Assembly: GCA_003342895.1 (NCBI GenBank)
Contig: PTFA01000092.1
Coordinates: forward strand, 2,042,560 to 2,106,559
DNA: 64,000 nt
From: Casuarius casuarius
Lineage: Eukaryota > Chordata > Aves > Casuariiformes > Casuariidae
Direction of reading: 5' to 3'
Shown here: positions 49,561 to 61,500 of the stretch, one piece after another
Layout of the letters: the number at the start of each line of letters is the position of its first letter
Position numbering within the stretch: the stretch's first letter is position 1
Translations under genes and position numbers: made by a program
The notes under the pieces: generated by a model
Databases searched by the model: none
Told to the model about the DNA's origin: nothing
Seen by the model: the letters and a program-made list of their open reading frames with translations, nothing else

Positions 49561-52500
49561 AGCCCCAGCCTTGAGCAAGCAGGGAGGGAGCCTAAGGAAG
49601 GGCCGGACCTGCCTTCACTAAGCTATCAGAGGCTGGCGGACACATCGCAGGAGCAAAATTTAGCTGCTCCGACCGGAGATAAAGATGTTCCTTAGGTCTC
49701 ACTTGGGCCATTTCTCAAAGCCCGCCATCACCTTAGTACTGGACAGATAAAAGGCAATGCAAACAGAGTTACTCAGCGCCTAAGGATCTGATTTCACTAG
49801 AGAAATTAATAGACCTGTAAAGAACACCAGATGCACCACGGAGAAATGTGCTTGCTGCTTTGTTTTGTGAGATGGTTTATTACCTCCGGACGTTTCTTCA
49901 CATCTGTATTTTTTCCTGTATGTTTTCAGGAATATTCACAGAATACTAGACTGATTTCTTGAGAAAGTGATGAATCCTGCCCAGAGAAGAAGGTAAGCAC
50001 AAACAAATATAAGAAGGAGGAAGCAGAAGAAACACTCCAGAGCCACAAAAAGCTAAGGAAGATCTACCTTTGAAATATTTGCAAGAAAAGAACATGACGA
50101 CACAGTTCTCAGTGAGGCAACGCCAAATAGCAATACATTAATGAAGGATCACCTCCCATAAATAGCTTCATGCTTCCCTTTATCAATTAAAGATACTTTC
50201 ATTGAAAGCAGAGCTTGGAAGTGGAGAAGCAGAGTGGAAAGATTCATCAGGACTGAAATAACGCAGCTCATTTTGATTAAAAAAACATACTTTTTTTTAA
50301 ATAAAAGCTTTCAAGCAGCGGGAAGTTATTTCCAACACAGGAGGGAATTTCACTTTGACAACTGGCTTGCTCACTGGCAGACATGGGAGAATGCACAGAC
50401 CAAGGATTCAGTTAGAGAGAAGGGCAGAAATGGAAGAGCAAAGCTTTGAAAGTGAAATACTTGAATACAAGTGAATACAGCTTGGCATCCTTAAGCAAGC
50501 AGATTTACATGAGCAAACAGTGTGGCCTGCCCAGTTCCCCGGCAGCCAATATTCCACCAACTTTGACAGAGGGCTGGAGGTCTCAGAGATACCAAGTTTC
50601 TACCTGGTTTTGCGAGAGCGTCAGCCGGGGCAGAAAGAGAGTGTGTCTCCACGTGTTCAAATGGCTTCAAAGTAAATCGAATGCTTTATTAGGCACCACA
50701 AACCCCGCAGAGGAGGGAGAGCGGTGAAGTCGCAGGAATTGCTTCACACAGAGCTTGTGCCTCCATCTTCGACAGCAAGATCAACTGATGGCAAGAGGAA
50801 AAGCAAAGCAAAGCCAGCTTCCTCGGCTCTGGTGCTGACGGGATGGTTGGTTTCCCATGGTACCGCTGAAGCCGTCCTCGAGGATGAACTCCTGCGCCTT
50901 TCAGAGAGCGCACGATCCTGTGGCACTAATGATGGGAGGAGCAGAACAGGGAATCTGTGCTTATTCTCCCACCTCAGAAAAATCACAATAAACTGCTTTA
51001 ATATCTGCAAAGCCTCAACTTGCTGGGGGGAGCCAGCCAGGAACTGCAGCCTGCCAACACAGTAGCAACATGCGTTTATTGAGCAAGATGAGGGAGGGAT
51101 GATATTTGCAGCTTGAAGAGTTTACTGAAGTGATGACACAGCAGACAAAGTGATGAGCACACACAGACGTGTGCTCTGGCAGCTTTAATCGCTGCACATC
51201 GCTCATAGTAAGCCAGGGCTTGGAGGGCTGCTATGACCTGAGCCTGTACATGGCTGAAGAGGGAAAAGCCATAGGGGAGGGTCTCATCTCCAAGCCACCC
51301 CATTGCTCCACAGAAGCAGGAGAATATGGACAGTCCTCCTCTCTCTGCAGATTCCCAGGCACATGGAGCACAGCTGAAGGGACACAGTGACTTACGGAAA
51401 TGAGTACCACAAAGGCAGCCCTTGCGCTTGCATCCTGAAAGAACAGACCCACTGTAGCTCAATCTTCCTGCATAAGCACACCAGCCAGAGAAGCCCTCCT
51501 GCCCGCTGGCCCGGAGAAGTCCTGTTTGGCCAGGTTCAAAAGGGAAGCTCTCATGTGCCAGGCCAGGCATCACACAGCTTTCCACAACGCACATTTGGGA
51601 GAGTGGCAGCACAGAGCCAAGACAGGGTCGTATTAAAATGTTTACGAGTACATCAGTAAACAAAGCGGGAGGAGCATCTTTTCCCCACGTACATTTGCTG
51701 GCTGTGTGCTACAGCAAGGGTGGGAGCTTGTTCGTCATCTCCGGATGGTACAAGCAGCAGGTTTACCTCAAGGCGAGCCCAGCCTGACCTCTGCTTTACC
51801 AGCTGTGCCTGGGAATGCTGGACGGCCCCAAGCACTGGCTCTTTGGAGGTGCCCAAGCAACAGCAGAAAGCTAGAGGGTGCAGCGGTGGGACCAATACAT
51901 GGTCATGTCCTGCTTTCAAAGATGAAAAAACATAAGTGGAAACTAGTATGCATTGAAATCATGCTTTAATAGGCGACATTAACATAATAGACTCCATCAT
52001 ACAGCTCCAAGTGACGGAAAACGCGTCCTGTGAACCCACTACAAACATCTACAGCCGAAATTCTAAACCTGATCATGACAGGGAACAGCCTGCACACTCC
52101 AGACTAAGGCTCTCACCGAAATTTCATTAAAAGGAACAAACAAGGTGCACATCGCCATACAAGATTCATGATCTATGCCCCAACTGAGCACATATTCACA
52201 ATGGAAACGTCATTAAATAAGAAAACCTGTAAATCTGTACAAAAACTATCATTAACAATTTCTTATGAATCTTTTATGAAAGATTTTTCAGTCAACATGT
52301 TCAAGTATTTATATCTGTAGTTAATTGTGTTCTTAGTAGCTATTAACACCATTTTTCCATAAAAGAAATGTTTTAAAAAATATTTAAGCTTTTTTCCAGC
52401 CTGCGTGCGACTACAAACTCTTTATTCCTCCACATATATATATGGCATGCTCGATCAGGGCCTACAGACTGGGAAGGCAAATCACAGACCAAATTCCTCG

Positions 52501-54019
52501 AGAGATGAAGCTTCTTAAGAGCTGCAGCAGAGAGAGGAGAAACATTAACATTGCATGGGCTACTGCATCAGCTCTCTGGCAAGGGGGCAAGCCACCAGCC
52601 CTCTCCTACACAAAGTGAACAGCACCTAAAAACCCCAAGACTAAAACACACAATCTGAGCAAACATCAAGTCCAGCCCTTCTGGCTGCTAGAAATGGTTT
52701 CCTTTACTTCATGAAACAGATCCCCCGTTGTAAATCTCCAGGAGCAAAAGTGCGAAATTGTTTAATGCTCCTTCAGACTTGGCTGAATACCGTATAAGTC
52801 AGGCAGAATGGCTAATGGGGGAGGTCAGTAACATTAAGGCAGGCAAATAGCTGGCAAGGTCTCAGATTAAATTCTCTAGGACTGTAAATAAATGAACCAG
52901 ACAAGTCTACTCCCTCCAATTAAACAGTCTCAATTAACAGCTCCACAACAAAGCCCCAGTGATTTCCAGACACACTGCAGTAGAACATGCCCTTGCTGTC
53001 TGACATCCTGATCATTAATGGTAAAAGATATGCCATAACCAGGAAGTTGTTTAAATTTGACACATCAACTTCATTCAACGGGCCTGCAGAAAAGATAACC
53101 AAAGCCACTTGAAATTAACAGCAAAGTCTGAAAAGATGCAAATATAAACAACATTTTGGCAATTGAGAAAGGCCTTTGAACGAGCAGCAGATGTACATGT
53201 GTGTGGAAGACTATCAGAGGCCTGGAAAACCCTGGGAAAGAAGAGCTACAGACAGCTTTAAGCAAAGTTTGAAGGTTTTACTTTTAAAAACTGGCAGACA
53301 ACTCATGCTCTCAGCAACTCTTGACAAGTGCTACCAGGCAACTTCTGCTGGGGACAAAGGGAACAAATTACTCCACACTTTTCATCATGGGGAACAATAT
53401 CTATACATAGAGGTTGATACTGGTCATAATATATATAGTCTAAAGGTATCTCTTCGTGACAGGCTAAGATCCAACCTATTTTCTTACAGGAGGAAAGGGG
53501 CAATTACACTCTTACATGCATGCGAAATGCATGTACTCATTTCTTTCAGGCAAATGCCACAAAAATTACAACTTCTGCTCTAAGAAGCAGACACACAGCA
53601 CTTTTGCCAGGAGTAAATACGCCTTCAGTGAAGGTGCAGACTTCCAAAGTAACAGAGAGAAGTTATATGGAAATAGAAAGAAAGCAAAGTAGCTCATGCT
53701 GTCTGTCCCGCATTAAAAGTGTTGTATTTAATGCATAACTAGTTCCAACAAGAAAACAGATTAAATTTTCTTCTTCTCTTTAAAAAAGGGACGTACCAGA
53801 AACAAAGCAAAGTGCAAAAATCCCTGTTGCTTCCAAATAGTCCTGAATATTGGATAAAAAACAGTAATAGGACACAGCCCATCCATGAAGATGATTAAAT
53901 TAGAGTTTTTAGGGTAAGCAAGGGCTAGTTCTCAACAAAGTCACTACAAACGTTTAAAAAAGAAAAAAGGGTGGAAGGTGAAGGTCAGACTGGGTTTAAC
54001 CGGGATCAGTTGAAGGAAA
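49561..54019. other. intergenic region between OGFR 3' end and COL9A3 promoter
   Basis: No exon with homology or convincing coding bias was found on either strand; the longest open frame (51076-51663 minus, 195 codons) has no recognisable family. Parts may be OGFR 3' untranslated sequence if a distal polyadenylation signal is used. Part of it could also hold COL9A3 upstream regulatory DNA. Confidence 0.5.
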
Positions 54020-54025
54020 TTTATT
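54020..54025 (-). terminator. OGFR: candidate OGFR polyadenylation signal (proximal)
   Basis: AATAAA on the minus strand about 100 bases after the OGFR stop. More distal minus-strand hexamers at 52421-52426 and 51075-51080 would give much longer 3' ends. Confidence 0.45.
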
Positions 54026-54122
54026 TTTCCATGTACCTCAGCTATCCATAACACCAAAGCTGGCTCCCAGCAGATGAAGCAGTCTCTTCTCTGCTTGCTC
54101 GAGTGCTGCTGCCACACTTGTC

Positions 54123-55503
54123 TCACTCTGTTGCTGCCTGCTCTTCATCAGGTTCTGCCACATGCTGAGAGCTATCGGCTTTTTGTATTGCAGCCTCAGC
54201 ACTGTCTTGTTCAGGACAAATGGATGCCGTGCTTTGCTCAAGACTCTCTTGATCTTGGTTCTTGTCTGTGATTTTTGCTTCCACTTTTTCGTTCGCATTT
54301 TCTTCTGCCTTTTCACACTGTTCTACCCTCTCTGCCTCACTTTTGCATCCCAGGAGCATGCTATTGCAGTGGTGCTGGTCACTCTCGGCGGTGACCTGAT
54401 CTCCACCTGACTCCAGGTCATTGCTTACTGGATAAATCCGCTCTGTCTTGGGGACCTTGCACTCAGCTGTGGAGTCCGCAGTCCCACCTTTTGCATCACC
54501 ACCAGCATTCTCACTGGTCTCCTCCACAGCTGTCTTTTTTTCACTAACTTTTCCCTCCTCAGCCTCAGTGTTTGCAACAGGTGTATTTAACTGGGCATTG
54601 AGGGCAGGGGGTCTCATGTTCAGATTAATGGCCAAGGTGCATGTTTTGCCTTTCAGTGTTCTTTTATCAACTTTCCTCCGTTTTACAGCTGCATCAGCTG
54701 CCTCTGGTGCTGCTATATCTTCAGTGCTTACGGTGTCTTCTTTAAGTGTTTCCTGGTTCTCTTCTGTCTGCAAGACCGGAACCGAGGAGGGGATTTCAGC
54801 ATCAATTGCACATTCTCCTAGATTACGGGAAATTTTTTCAATATCAGTTGGGCTTTTCAATGGCTCACTGTGTTTAGTGTCTGCCCTACTTGCATCCAGT
54901 TTTCTCTTCTTGCTCTCCTTTGTGCAATCGTTCTCTGCCGTACTCTGCACTTCAGCCTCACTGTTCAAATCCTTCTCCTCCTGTTGGGCAAACGAAGCGT
55001 CTTTCTCTCCTTCACCATCTCCTCCCTCCGAAACACGTTCACTTAACTTCTGTCTTATATCTTCTTCATTCACTTCTTCGGGCTGTAAGTCTGCATTATC
55101 TCCAACTTTCTGCTCCTCCTCTAGCGACTGATCCTTCTGATCCTTTTCCACAGAATCATCACTTCTTTTACCAGAAGGTTCCTCTTTACTTTCATCCTTT
55201 TGGTACAGCTGTGTCTTGACTGAGCAGGGTCTGTATTTCAGTAGTTTGTCTTGTGGCGCCCATACAAAGCTGCTTTGAGGCTTGAAGTGTTGCCAGGCAT
55301 AGTGGACTAGTTCTCTTCTCTTCCGTTTGCTTCTGATAGTGAACAGAAAATAATCCAAGGCACTTCTCTTGACATTTGGTAGCGTCTCCTTAACAAGAGT
55401 TTCTGTTAGGAAAAACTTCACCAAGTGCACTTGATAGTGTTCATATCCCATCTCCCCCAGGCACTTCAGGATGCGAGTAATCCGCAAATTGTTGTGGCTA
55501 CGC
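54123..55503 (-). CDS. OGFR: OGFR exon 7 coding part, end of OGFr_N domain and acidic tail
   Basis: 1381 bases to TGA at 54125-54123. The first ~85 residues finish the conserved domain (SALDYFLFTIRSKRKRREL, FVWAPQDKLLKYRP). The rest is Glu/Lys/Ser-rich and predicted disordered, with the two Lys/Arg nuclear-localisation clusters and NLNMRPPALNAQ in between. No tandem repeat is present in the tail. Confidence 0.97.
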
Positions 55504-58500
55504 CTGAGAGAAACAGATACGCAAAGCTGTTAAGGGAAAATCTTACATGCTTGGAGTTACAATGAACCTCGGGGGTACCTGCAAAGTATTTTGTGTATTG
55601 TTAATAATGATCTATTAAAGAATGTTTGGCAATGGGGATGGGAGTATAGGCTGGCTTACTTTTAAAGCACCTACTGCAGCTGTCTACCTTCAGAAGTACC
55701 TTCCTAGCCCTTCTTGGACTGCTTGCATTAAACATTTCAACTGCTTGGAAAGGTTCTGGCTTTCTGCATCATCCATCAGAAGATAACAGCCACCATATTG
55801 GGTCAGACACATAAGTCCACGCAGCCCAATATCCTGTCCCTGATGGTGGCCTGCAGGGTAAGCCTGTAGAAGAGTATAAAAACACAGGCATGTAAGGATG
55901 CTTCCCGTGATACTTCCAGAGTTTCATGACTTAGAGACTTAAGCTAGACACAGAGTTGTTATACTTTACAGTCCTCAAATTGATTTTTCTTCTGTGGGTA
56001 TGCGCAGTCCGTTTAGAGCCCCTTTTAATATCACTAGGAAGCGTGGAATATTAAGGGTCATTACTATCACTATGATAAGACCTACAATAATACAACATCA
56101 CCATCAAATTACAGAGCACTTTTCAACCAAGGATTCAAAGCATTTCACCAGCCTTAAGGCAGCTTTATAAACAATCAGGGAAGCACATGGAAACACTCCT
56201 ATTTTGTAGCTTAAAAGAACACTACGAAGGCAATTTGGCTACCTGTAAAAATTGCTTCAGTGGTTTCTAAGATTACAGCTTAAAATACGGTTTCAGACAC
56301 AAGCCCTGCGATAGCCAATATCAGTGTCTCCAAGTCTACACCGCATACTTCAGAAGACCAAGATGAAAAACGCCTGCTGTTAACAGATGCGCTGGATATA
56401 GAACAACACCAGTCTCAGCTGGAACCTCTGCACATTTCATGTAATATTAAAGTGGCAAAGATTGTGATGATCTGATGTCAGAGACAGAGCCAACATGAGA
56501 ATACCTTGGCTAGCTGACTTTTGTATCAACAAGAGTGCCCATTCCTCAAGGGCTGACAATCTTCTCAACTTTGTATGACTTTTCTTCTCAAAACATGTCT
56601 GGCCATAGTAAATGCCCAGTAGCATAGAGACTCACCAGTTCAAGTTTTGAAATCGTTCACTCCAATTCTCTGTTCTTTTAAGTTCTCCAGTTTTCCGGTT
56701 AGTCAGAGTGATTCCATAAAATCTCAACATGAGTTGATAAGCACGTTCAAACCTTTGCATAACTTCACTGGACTTCTTAAAGGCCTAAAAGGCAAGAGAC
56801 ACCAGTGGATAAAAGTAGCAGCTACCTAATTATCTGCATCAGTTTTTTAAGTGGCCTTTGAAAAATAAACAAGGGTTGGTTATTTCAGTAAACACATGAT
56901 TTGCTGCTGTAGCTACTGACAGAGAGTCAAGACAATCAAATGCTGCACTTGAGTGAGCTCTGTTCACACTAGGAATTGGAGAAAGAAATGTAAAGGCACC
57001 TAAGGAAAATCCTTAAAATCCTTTTTAAATCTTCAGGTTTAAAAAAATAAAAATAAATACCTCAATTTCTTGACGTGTGAGTGGCTTGGCATGCCAGTTC
57101 ATCCCATGTTCACGTAAAGGGAATAACCTGAAGAGAAAGAAATGTTCTGTCCAGCAGCAAAAATGACAGCCAACCCAGGGTACCCATTCTATTAAAATTA
57201 ACAAAGATTCCAATAACTGTGATATCACAGGCATCTCTAGAAGAACTCACACCCTTATGGACACAGAAGTTTACTATATGACAAAAAAGTCTTGCCCATA
57301 AAAAAAAATCATTCTACAGAAAGGTGCAATCAGCAGCCTTTGCTTATTTGGATCTCCCTCATTGCCGTAGTACTCTGTCTTGCAGTACACTGGAAGACCA
57401 AGCATGACTGAGATTTGTCACCACAGCTGCACTGGAAACCTGTGCCTTCAGGATATCCAGCTCATTGCTTCCACAAGAACACAACTCACAAAAATAAAGT
57501 GGGTGCAAGTTTGACACAGGAGTGCAGTTTGACTCCAGGCCTTTTGGGAAGCTGAATTCAGGAATACAGATACAATCAATTCTTTTAAGAGGCACATCTG
57601 AAGAGAGACACTATATGCATGCAGGAGTTTACCACTGAATGTAAGAATGGTTTTCTTCAAGAACTTCATAGTTGTCCCACCAAGACTCAAGAAGAGTTTC
57701 AATATGTAAACCTAGAGAGAAAGGGAAAGAGTGAGACAGAAAGAAATGACAACAAATGAAAAGTAAATTTAAAGTCAGCCAGAGATCCAAGGTGGCCCAT
57801 TATTCGGAGCCAGGTGCTAGCATGCAGGTACTAGTTCACCTAATTAGATGGGGGGGGGGGGGCCTAGATTTCTACCAGCAAACAGAAAATGAAGGAACAT
57901 GTGGCAGGAACAAGGAGGAACTGGCAAATTCTACATTTTAAAATGGAAACTCCTCTGTGCTTTTTATAGTTGTCCCACATGGATCAAAGCTACTCTTCCA
58001 TCAATTCAAACAGTCACAGTACAGTTGTACCAAGGAGGAGTCAAGCAAGGTACTCACCACGGGGCAAAAAACAAATCTCATTTTTGTAAAAGCTTAAGTT
58101 CCACATCTCTTCCTCCTCGTCATTTTCTGGTTCCACCAAACCCTGGAGATGAGAACAAGCAATCAAAAAGCAGCAATCTTTTAAAATGCAGTATCCACTT
58201 GAACACTTCTTGAATTCCCTCATGTTTCCAGCATCAGCTGAATACTCAAGACACGTTTTGGGCAACAGCTTATTTCTGATGCACCCACGAGCACATCATC
58301 CCTTCCCCCTCACAAATTAAATTCTTAGAAGTTCTGGGCCTGTGAAAATAAAGACAAAAGCATGTCCTCAAATCCAGGAATTCATCTTAAACTTAGCACT
58401 TGATGAGGAAGAGCCATGAGAGCACATGCATACCGGGTAATGATGTCTGTATCTCTGCAAGTCTTTCGCTGCATTCCAGTTGCGTCTGCCTAAGAACTAG

Positions 58501-61500
58501 AGAAAAGAGACAAATCAATCATCCAGAATTAAAACCTCTCCTGCAAAAATGCCACTGGCTGAACTCCGCATCTCTAACAATTGTTCCTCTGCCTATCACT
58601 CTCCTGCACCCTCCACCTTGCACTGCCAGCACCCATACGAGCACAGCCAGTCTGTTACTGCACTTGTTTCCCTGCATTCTTGAAGGTAACTTTGGGCTAA
58701 AAGGAATTCACACCATTTCCTTTAACCAAAAGATTTCTTTTACTTTCTGGTCTTATTCATCATGGTCTTCGTGTTTCATATTTATCTTTTATTGCGGATG
58801 GGTGTTTCCCTACAAGCCATAAGAATGGAAACGGTCAGAACTACCTGGAAAGCCCTGATTTGTAAAATGCCATTTCCCTTGTTCACTCTAAGGTTTTAAA
58901 AAGACAAACTAAGCCCTTTGTCTCTCAAAAATAGTCACTATATACCCTAGTCAAGACAGAGTTCATACTTTAAATTGTAGAATTCAAAATGTAGAAAGAT
59001 CACTTAAAAATCAGGATTCTTATTCCTTCTAGACATTACTGAAGTTTTCTTTATCTTTGCTTTGTGCTCTAGTCTTGCTGCCTCATGCCAGTTAGGCAAT
59101 GGAAGATAACAGACCTGCAGGGACACATGAGATATTTATTTTATTGTATTCCCATAACAACCATCATCTTGGTTACTGTTCATCTTTCCAAAGCAAGCAA
59201 GCTTTACTTCAAGCCTAACTGAAAACCCCTCTGAGACAACAGTGACAGATTTGATCTTCTTTGCACACACAAAGAGAAGGCATTTAATAGGAAACTGAAA
59301 GGCAACCGAACTTGTCAAATAAAATGAGGATACATACAAAATGAAGATACCCACAGCAGAGATTCACATGATTCCTATTAGTTGCCAAGTGACAGATTTA
59401 CCTAGTTACAGCTGAATTCACATGATTTTATTCATAATTCAAATTACTATTAAAAAAACACTGTGGTGCCAAGTTCATCTGACAATTACGTGACAGATTC
59501 TTCTTGCTACCCAGATGTGCTACATTTATTCCAGATCTCACATCAGTGAAGTTAAGTAGGGATAAAGCACCTGCAAACCCAAGAGACCCTGGAAGTGTAA
59601 AACATGTTTACAAATGTAGCAGTTAGACAGAAATCACAAAGAACAGTTTCATTACCTCCTCAAGCTGCGAGTAGGACATCGTTTAAGATGCATTTTAATG
59701 GAATTGTGTGCGTGTGTTTTTTTTGTTTTTTTCTTGTTTTTTTTTTTTAAGTGGATTACTTCAGCGATGAGAAAGCTTTTGTTAAAATTCACAGGCAGAA
59801 GAGATGGGCTTAATCTTGCTGGGTTGCTGAAACCTCTTGCCCCAAACCATGAAACCTTTAAAAGTGTTCTGGAATGTCAAGGCAGAACCATCAAAATGAA
59901 GAAGCCTGCTCGTGAATAAGAGGACCTGCCCGATGCAAAGCACACTGGAGTTAGAGCCTTCAGTGCTAGCTGGCAGCGAGAGCAGGGTCTCTGTGGAATA
60001 GGGATAAGATGGGCAGATTCTTGCAAAATAATCATTTTCAGAAACTTAGAAGAAAGAAGCAGCAAATGCTCTCCCAAGTTATTTATGAACTGCATTTGAT
60101 ACTTTGATCTCCTTTGCCCAGAGAAAAATAAAAAACAAAACCACATCTAGCGAATAGTGATCACTAGTTTAATTATTAAGGCAGGAACTGGATTAGATTT
60201 TGTAACATCTCCTAGTAATGAAGTCATACACTCCCAAGCCCTGCTGATTTTTAGTACTTTCAATTCATGAAACATGAACATTTGGGAGATCAAAGCTTTG
60301 TCCGTAGAGGGAGGTCATCGATACGGAATTTTAAAAAGTTATATTTAAAATATACACTTACGCACTATGACCCTCCCATATTTCTGTGACAGGAATTAAA
60401 TAGATACTGCTGGATGTTTTTTTAATCTAATAACTTATGAATATCTAAAATAATGCCTGTCTACACTGCAGCACATTTCCATTTTACGTGACAACGCAGG
60501 CTGAAACAGGTGAAAGAACTTTTCCGCAACCACGTGGCCCATGACATAGACATGATTAGAAATCCAAGCACTGATGTCCGTTCACATAATCTGCCCAAAC
60601 TGCCAATACAGAAATTCACACAGACATAAAAATTAGAAATTTCACACAAACATAAAAATAGACTTTGCTACCAACTTAACACTTGAAAAAAAATAACAGG
60701 CTGCAAACAAGACTGAAAATTATGTTCAGCCAGAAAAGGTCAATATTATTCTTTGTTCAACTTGTAAACAGGAAATAGGATTTAGCACATTCATCTATGC
60801 TTTTGATGATAAAAGTTTTGAACTTCAGAGATGAAATGCTGATACCTCCAGAATTAATGAGAGTTTTGCTACCAATTACAGATAAATATAAGGAACATCT
60901 GGAAGTTAATTCAAGGTTCCAAGATACTGCCATTTAACACAGTTAGGTAGCAGAGGCTAACAGCAGGCAAGCTCCACTTTTGAAGTAGTATTGGTTTGCA
61001 GGAGAGCAGGTGTAGATGCAGTGACAGATGCAGGACAAGGCTGCAAGGAACACAAAATGTAAAGGAGGGGTAACAAAGCTTGCTTGGAAAGATGCTGGAT
61101 CCAGGACAGAGGTGTTCTGGAGCAAAGCATTAGAGGGAATAGGATGGAGAAGCAAAGAGCAAACTCAGCCCCCTGTCCAAGCAGGTGTTCCTGGGTCTAA
61201 ACTTCTGCCCAAGTCACACAGAAAACATAACCTTCCCTTTCCTTCCAGATGCGAAAGACAAACAGAAGTGCAAGATTATGAAATTTGTGTGCATAAGTTA
61301 GACCTACATATTTCTCACAACACTGATAAGCAATATTAGATGGATTCTCTCCCCAACACATCAATCACAATGTGCATTGCCATGGGAAGCGTGTGAGAAA
61401 AGCAGAGAACAAAGCCAGGAAAGGATAACGTGAACTATGTTTGGCTGAGAACTGGAAGCCAGCTGCAAGTAAACGGGATGAAACAATGTGCAGATTATCA

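Noticed and set aside
51076..51663. 195-codon minus-strand open frame between OGFR and COL9A3
   Set aside because: Cys/Ser-rich, no family recognised, no conserved motif, and an unrelated open frame overlaps on the other strand. It is likely chance, or OGFR 3' untranslated sequence.
54448..55131. 227-codon open frame on the plus strand, Ser/Phe-rich
   Set aside because: It lies exactly antisense to OGFR exon 7; the Glu/Lys/Ser-rich sense codons give an open antisense frame. No homology or splice logic supports it.
60495..60580. Possible MIR-like fragment in OGFR intron 1
   Set aside because: Only a loose resemblance (gaaacaggtgaaagaac, cgcaaccacgtggc); too diverged to list as a separate feature.
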